DNA of 64,000 nt from Mytilisepta virgata (Eukaryota > Mollusca > Bivalvia > Mytilida > Mytilidae): assembly GCA_028015205.1 (NCBI GenBank), contig CM051521.1:108476513-108540512 (forward strand), given 5' to 3'. The position numbers and the translations under genes were made by a program. Every line of letters starts with the position of its first letter. The stretch's first letter is position 1. Below, piece after piece: positions 52,301 through 58,300 of the stretch. The notes under the pieces were generated by a model that ran no database searches, was not told the origin of the DNA, and worked only from the letters and a program-made list of their open reading frames with translations.

Positions 52301-55300
52301 TTCCCTGTCTACTAGACTAAAACAAAACCTATTCAAGTTAAGGATGCTCGCTGGTCATGTTTTGGTCTTTTTCTCAGATTTTCTGAATCCTCGAGTTTTA
52401 TCCATTTCTTAAACATGAAATTTTTTGGCCATGAACCCCCACCTTTTTTATACGACCCCAAAATTTTTGCGGTCGTATATTGGTATGACGTTGGCGTCGT
52501 CGTCGTCGTTGTCGTCTGCGTCGTCGTCTGCGGCGTCTTCCGAAGACATTTGGTTTTCACACTATAACTTTAGTATAAGTTAATAGAAATCTATGAAATT
52601 TAAACACAAGGTTTATGACCACAAAAGGAAGGTTGGGATTGATTTTGGGAGTTTTGGTCCCAACAGTTTCGGAATTAGGGGCTAAAAAAGGGCCAAAATA
52701 AGCATTTTTCTTGGTTTTTGCACAATAACTTTAGTATAAGTAAATAGAAATCTATGAAATTCAAACACAAGGTTTATGACCACAAAAGGAAGGTTGGGAT
52801 TGATTTTTGGAGTTTTGGTCCCAACAGTTTAGGAATTAGGGGCCAAAAGGGTCCAAAATTAAACTTTGTTTGATTTCATTGAAAATTTAACTATTGGGGT
52901 TCTTTGATATGCCGAATCTAACCGTGCATTTAGGATCTTAATTTTTGGTCCCGTTTTCAAATTGGTCTACATTAAGGTCCAAAGGGTCCAAAATTAAACT
53001 TAGTTTGATTTTAACAAAAATTGAATTCTTTGGGTTCTTTGATATGCTGAATCTAAACATTTACTTAGTTTTTTTATTATGGGCCCAGTTTTCAAGTTGG
53101 TCCAAATCGGGGTCCAAAATTAAACTTTGTTTGATTTCATCGAAAATTGAACTATTGGGGTTCTTTGATATGCCGAATCTAACCGTGCATTTAGATTCTT
53201 AATTTTTGGTCCCGTTTTCAAATTGGTCTACATTAAGGTCCAAAGGGTCCAAAATTAAACTTAGTTTGATTTTAACAAAAATTGAATTCTTTGGGTTCTT
53301 TGATATGCTGAATCTAAACATGTACTTAGTTTTTTTATTATGGGCCCAGTTTTCAAGTTGGTCCAAATCGGGGTCCAAAATTAAACTTTGTTTGATTTCA
53401 TCGAAAATTGAACTATTGGGGTTCTTTGATATGCCGAATCTAACCGTGCATTTAGATTCTTAATTTTTGGTCCCGTTTTCAAATTGGTCTACATTAAGGT
53501 CCAAAGGGTCCAAAATTAAACTTAGTTCGATTTTAACAAAAATTGAATTCTTGGGGTTCTTTGATATGCTGAATCTAAACATGTACTTAGTTTTTTTATT
53601 ATGGGCCCAGTTTTCAAGTTGGTCCAAATCGGGGTCCAAAATTAAAGCTAAAAAGGGGGTAAATTTTTTTATTTTTTTTTGGGGGGGGGGGGAATTCTCC
53701 ACAGCATATTGTATTACACAAAAGCAAAAAATTGAATATAAATTCAAATCATATGACCAATTCTAAGTTCTTTATTTCAGTTATTCTGTGTCAGAAACCT
53801 ATTATGTGTCAAATATTTGAAGAAATTTTCAATTGCACAGTATTGCGCAATAGCAAGAAATTGATATGTGTGCCCTGTTATCAAAACTTTATTATTAACA
53901 AATTCCATTGGAAATTAGCCAATATAAAATGTGCTGATGAAGCTTTTTTGTTTATCTTATCTAAACTGCTTTTAATATGTATATTTAAAATTTGCCATCC
54001 ATGACTATGATGTCATTTTCTATTTTAATATGTTATGGTGTATTTAAATGGGCTGTTATGGTTGCAAAGTATAAAGAAATGGGGGGGGGGGGGGGGGTTG
54101 AAAACAAAATTTGGGGGGGGGTAAATGAGAAATTGGGGAGGGGGTAATTTTTTCTCATTTCATATTTCATAAATTAAAAAGAAAATTTCAAATTTTTTTT
54201 AGCAAAAAAAAGGGGGGGGGGTTACAATAAATTTTATTGTTTTTTGTTTTTTTTTGGGAGGGGGGTCAATGTGCAACTTCATAGTGTATTGCACAAAAGC
54301 TAAAAAAAGGGGTAAATTATTATTTTTTTTTTGGGGGGGGGGGGGGGCAATTCTCCACAGCATATTGTATTACACAAAAGCAAAAAATTGAATATAAATT
54401 CAAATCATATGACCAATTTTAAGTTCTTTGATTTCAGTTATTCTGTGTCAGAAACCTATTATGTGTCAAATATTTGAAGAAATTTTCAATTACACAGTAT
54501 TGCGCAATAGCAAGAAATTCATATGTGTGCCCAATTTTAAATTTTAAATTGGTTATTTCTGATTTATATATAAAAACAAATAATACTGATATGGTTTGAA
54601 TAGGTAAATTAAAAATTTTTAAGTTCTTAGACAACATTCATTCTGTGTCAGAAACCTATGCTGTGTCAAATATTTATTCACAATCCAAATTCAGTATTGT
54701 ATCAAGCTTGAATGTTGTGTTCATAATTGCCCCAACTATTCAGGGTTCGACATCTGCGGTCGTATCTAGCTGCGCCCAGCGGAGCATTTTATTTTATTAT
54801 TCAATCATATATACCTTAAAATGGTATTTGACAAAATTTTATAAAATCCTTTTTATTTTTTCATATATCTTTGAGAGACTGAAGTTGTCAATGCAAAGAC
54901 GATGAAAAATCCAGAGAAAACCCATTTCCTGCAAATTTTCAAGGCCTTATAGCTCTAAAATGAGCACATGAACCTATATTTTTTTCTTGCTTATTTGTTT
55001 GCTATTCATATGTTCTCTCAAACTAAAAAACCTATTTCAAATCCTATTTATTTCCTATTAGACCAGCGATCATCCTTAAGGGGTAATAAGCTATTTATAT
55101 GGCATAATAATTAGGATGATATTATAAAGTATTCACAAGAAACATGTTTTTAAATAAAAGACATCAATTAATAATTATTTATACCAACTGCACATTAAAG
55201 CATATATAGACAGCACTAGTAAGGATAACGGTACATACATAAAAAAAATGTCAATACTTACGGTAATAGAAATGATACATTCATACAGGCAGCAGCAGAA

Positions 55301-58300
55301 AATATCTTTTCCATATCACTGAAACAATTGATATCCATTTATTAGTAATTTATATTAAATCTATCTTAGATCTAACGGCTGAAAATTGAGGTTAATACTG
55401 TAAACTTGTTACAAGCCAGTATAAGCTAAAGACCTCAACACTGTTATTGCTGGCATTATCAGTGGTAATGCTGTGTCATACTGACACTTTAACTGCACTT
55501 GGCTACTTACACTTCTAGATCATGTGGAATTTTATCCTTGGTATTCAGCTTGGCAATTTCATTGATAAGATTGTCTGATACACATAATATTTTCTTCAAT
55601 ATACCATCTTCTCTAAAATCTAATGACTTCAGATTAGTAGCCTGGAATACAATTATTTCAAAATTTATCCCGGAAAATTCATACATGTAAAAAAAAAAAA
55701 AAAACAATAATAAAATATTGTGTAAATTTAATGTTAATCAGCAATAATGAAACTTTTTTCTCCATTCAACAAGTAAATCATATTAACATCAACTAAATCA
55801 TATTAACATCAACTAAATCAACCCATTTCTAGAGAATGAACACCTCACGTTGGTGGATAAATGTTTCTGAACTATTTCCATGGTACTGGGAGATTATTGA
55901 AATACAGAGGATGGAATATAGTGCTTGGAATGAATCAATCAATGTATCTTTTCAAGCAGATACTTAATGCCAAGTTATCTAACATATAACTTTATAAGTA
56001 CTGTAATTATTTGTTGCGTGTTTGGTGAGACTGTTTGACTAATTATAAAAGTTTTTGTTATGCTTCTTAATTTGTGAATTTTTTTTTATTGACCCTGTAG
56101 CTGTGTCCTTCAAAAATAGATATGTCACAATCAAAATTAAGCAAAAAATTCTGCTGAAAAATAGATAAGTCACTATCAAAATTTAACCAGAAGTGTGGGT
56201 GACCTCACTGAGTGATGCCCCACACTTGCAATACTAGGAGTTGCGCTTACAAGCTTTAAACGTGTAAAACCCTTAAGTTGGATTATCTCGCTTTGCAAGC
56301 ATTTGGCAATAATTATCTTTCTTCAGGCATATCTAAATATGTTGCCCAACATTCATATTAAGTTTCATCAAAATCCATTAAATGGTTTAGGAGTAGTTGT
56401 GCTTACAATGTGCATGGACCGACTGACAACAGACAGACAAATGAGCGGACAGATGGAGGGACAAGGTGATTCCTATATATCCCCCAAAATTTGTTTGGGG
56501 GGGTATAATAAAGAATTGCATTGAAAATGGTTCTGGGGTCACTTTGAACCTGCAATGGGTTGCAAGATTTTTCGCAATCTGATTTTAAGATGAAGAACAG
56601 CAATTAAAGGTCCGTTCCATTGCTCAGGTCTTTGTCCATTGTTTGTCATTTTGCTCAGGTCTTTGTCCATTACTCAGGTCTTTGTCCATTGCTCAGGTCT
56701 TTGTCCCTTGCTCAGATCTTTGTCCAGTCTTTGGCCATTACTCAGGTCTTTGTCCACTGCTTAGGTCTTTGTCCATTGCTTCGGTCTTTGTCAAATACAT
56801 GAAGGGATTTTTGTTTCAAGAATAAATCCACAGTATCACTTCTTTTCTATTCAAATGAAAGTAATGGACTGTTTATACCAATATATCTTTTAATCTAAGA
56901 AAAGTATTGTAAAGTTCTGTAAATAGATTTAGATCACAGCATTTTAAAAAAGAATTATACACAAATTATTGGGGTGAAATAACTCACTGTAAGATATGTA
57001 CATATTTGAAATATGTTGTTTGTTGGAATCATCATAAATATATAATGTGGTGAATTTATCTATCTAAATACATAAGTATTTGGCTATTCATGAGAATCTG
57101 GGTTGGGTCCCAAGCCATCCATATTTTAGTATCCTAGAAATTTTGAATTACTACATGCTGTACTGAATTTAAAATTAGTAACACTTCACAGGAGAAACAC
57201 AGAAATGATCACACTAACACAAACATATCATTAAATCAAATGTTCAACACATGTCAACCCTTTAAAGTACAGAATAATTAGTTTATGATCTTTATGACAC
57301 TTATCAAAATACATATAACCTCAAATATATACATTTAAGGAAACTACATTAAAAAACACTTTGTTAATGAAAAGCATGAAGTAACACCTTAAAAACTGCA
57401 GATACTGTGGATTCATTTATTTTTGTTGATACCAATTTTTGTGGACAGAGAAAAAAAGGCATTACGTTGGATACGTAAATTCGTAGATTGTAGTGTTAGA
57501 AAAAAATATAAAAAGTTGCTGAAATACTAAAATTTGTGGCTTGGCACATCAGATATCATGAAAATACTGCGACAAAACGTGCCGATCAGACTTTGATATT
57601 GTACAGTAAAGTACTGATTTTTAGTGCTTATTAAACAAAAGTCTAACAAACAGATTCTTTAAAAAAGCTTGTCATGAATTTAACAAGATTAACAAAATCC
57701 GTAATTATTTACTTCTTAGGTTAATCAGGTGTGAGATATATATTGACAAAATTGCAATCACTTGTCACCAAATACCTCGGGGCATATACATACATATTTT
57801 TAATCCGCTTACTATCTATAATTTCTGCTTTATTATCTTTTGACAAAATGTTTCTACTGTACTTTATGAGAAAGACTGTATTGCTTAGGCTTAATTTGGA
57901 TTAATATTTTTCTTGAATGTTTGAATAAAAAAAACCAGACGTGAATTCCAAAACAATTTACTCAGTCAAAATATTTCTAAAGAAAATTTTTTGAGCATTT
58001 ATATGTTACCAAAGACAAAATTACATGAAACACTATGTCTTAAGTGAATATAGCTGACTCATCATATGTCAGTATCCAAGTACATGCTGTAAAAACGTGA
58101 TTGCTCCTAGGTACATCAAAACTCTGTGGTTTCAAACTTGATTGCATTTAAGCTTAAGAAAAAATATTATTTTTTGTTGGATATTTAAATTGGTACACAA
58201 CGAATACTAATGAATCCACAGTATCAATAACTAATACCAGAAACCATAAAACTGACTGTCAGAAGCACTTCTACTTTATCAATTGTACTTTTATAGTGCA

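Noticed and set aside
56618..56825. Overlapping 60-aa ORFs (LCPLLRSLS repeats)
   Set aside because: They are two frames of a 19-bp minisatellite.
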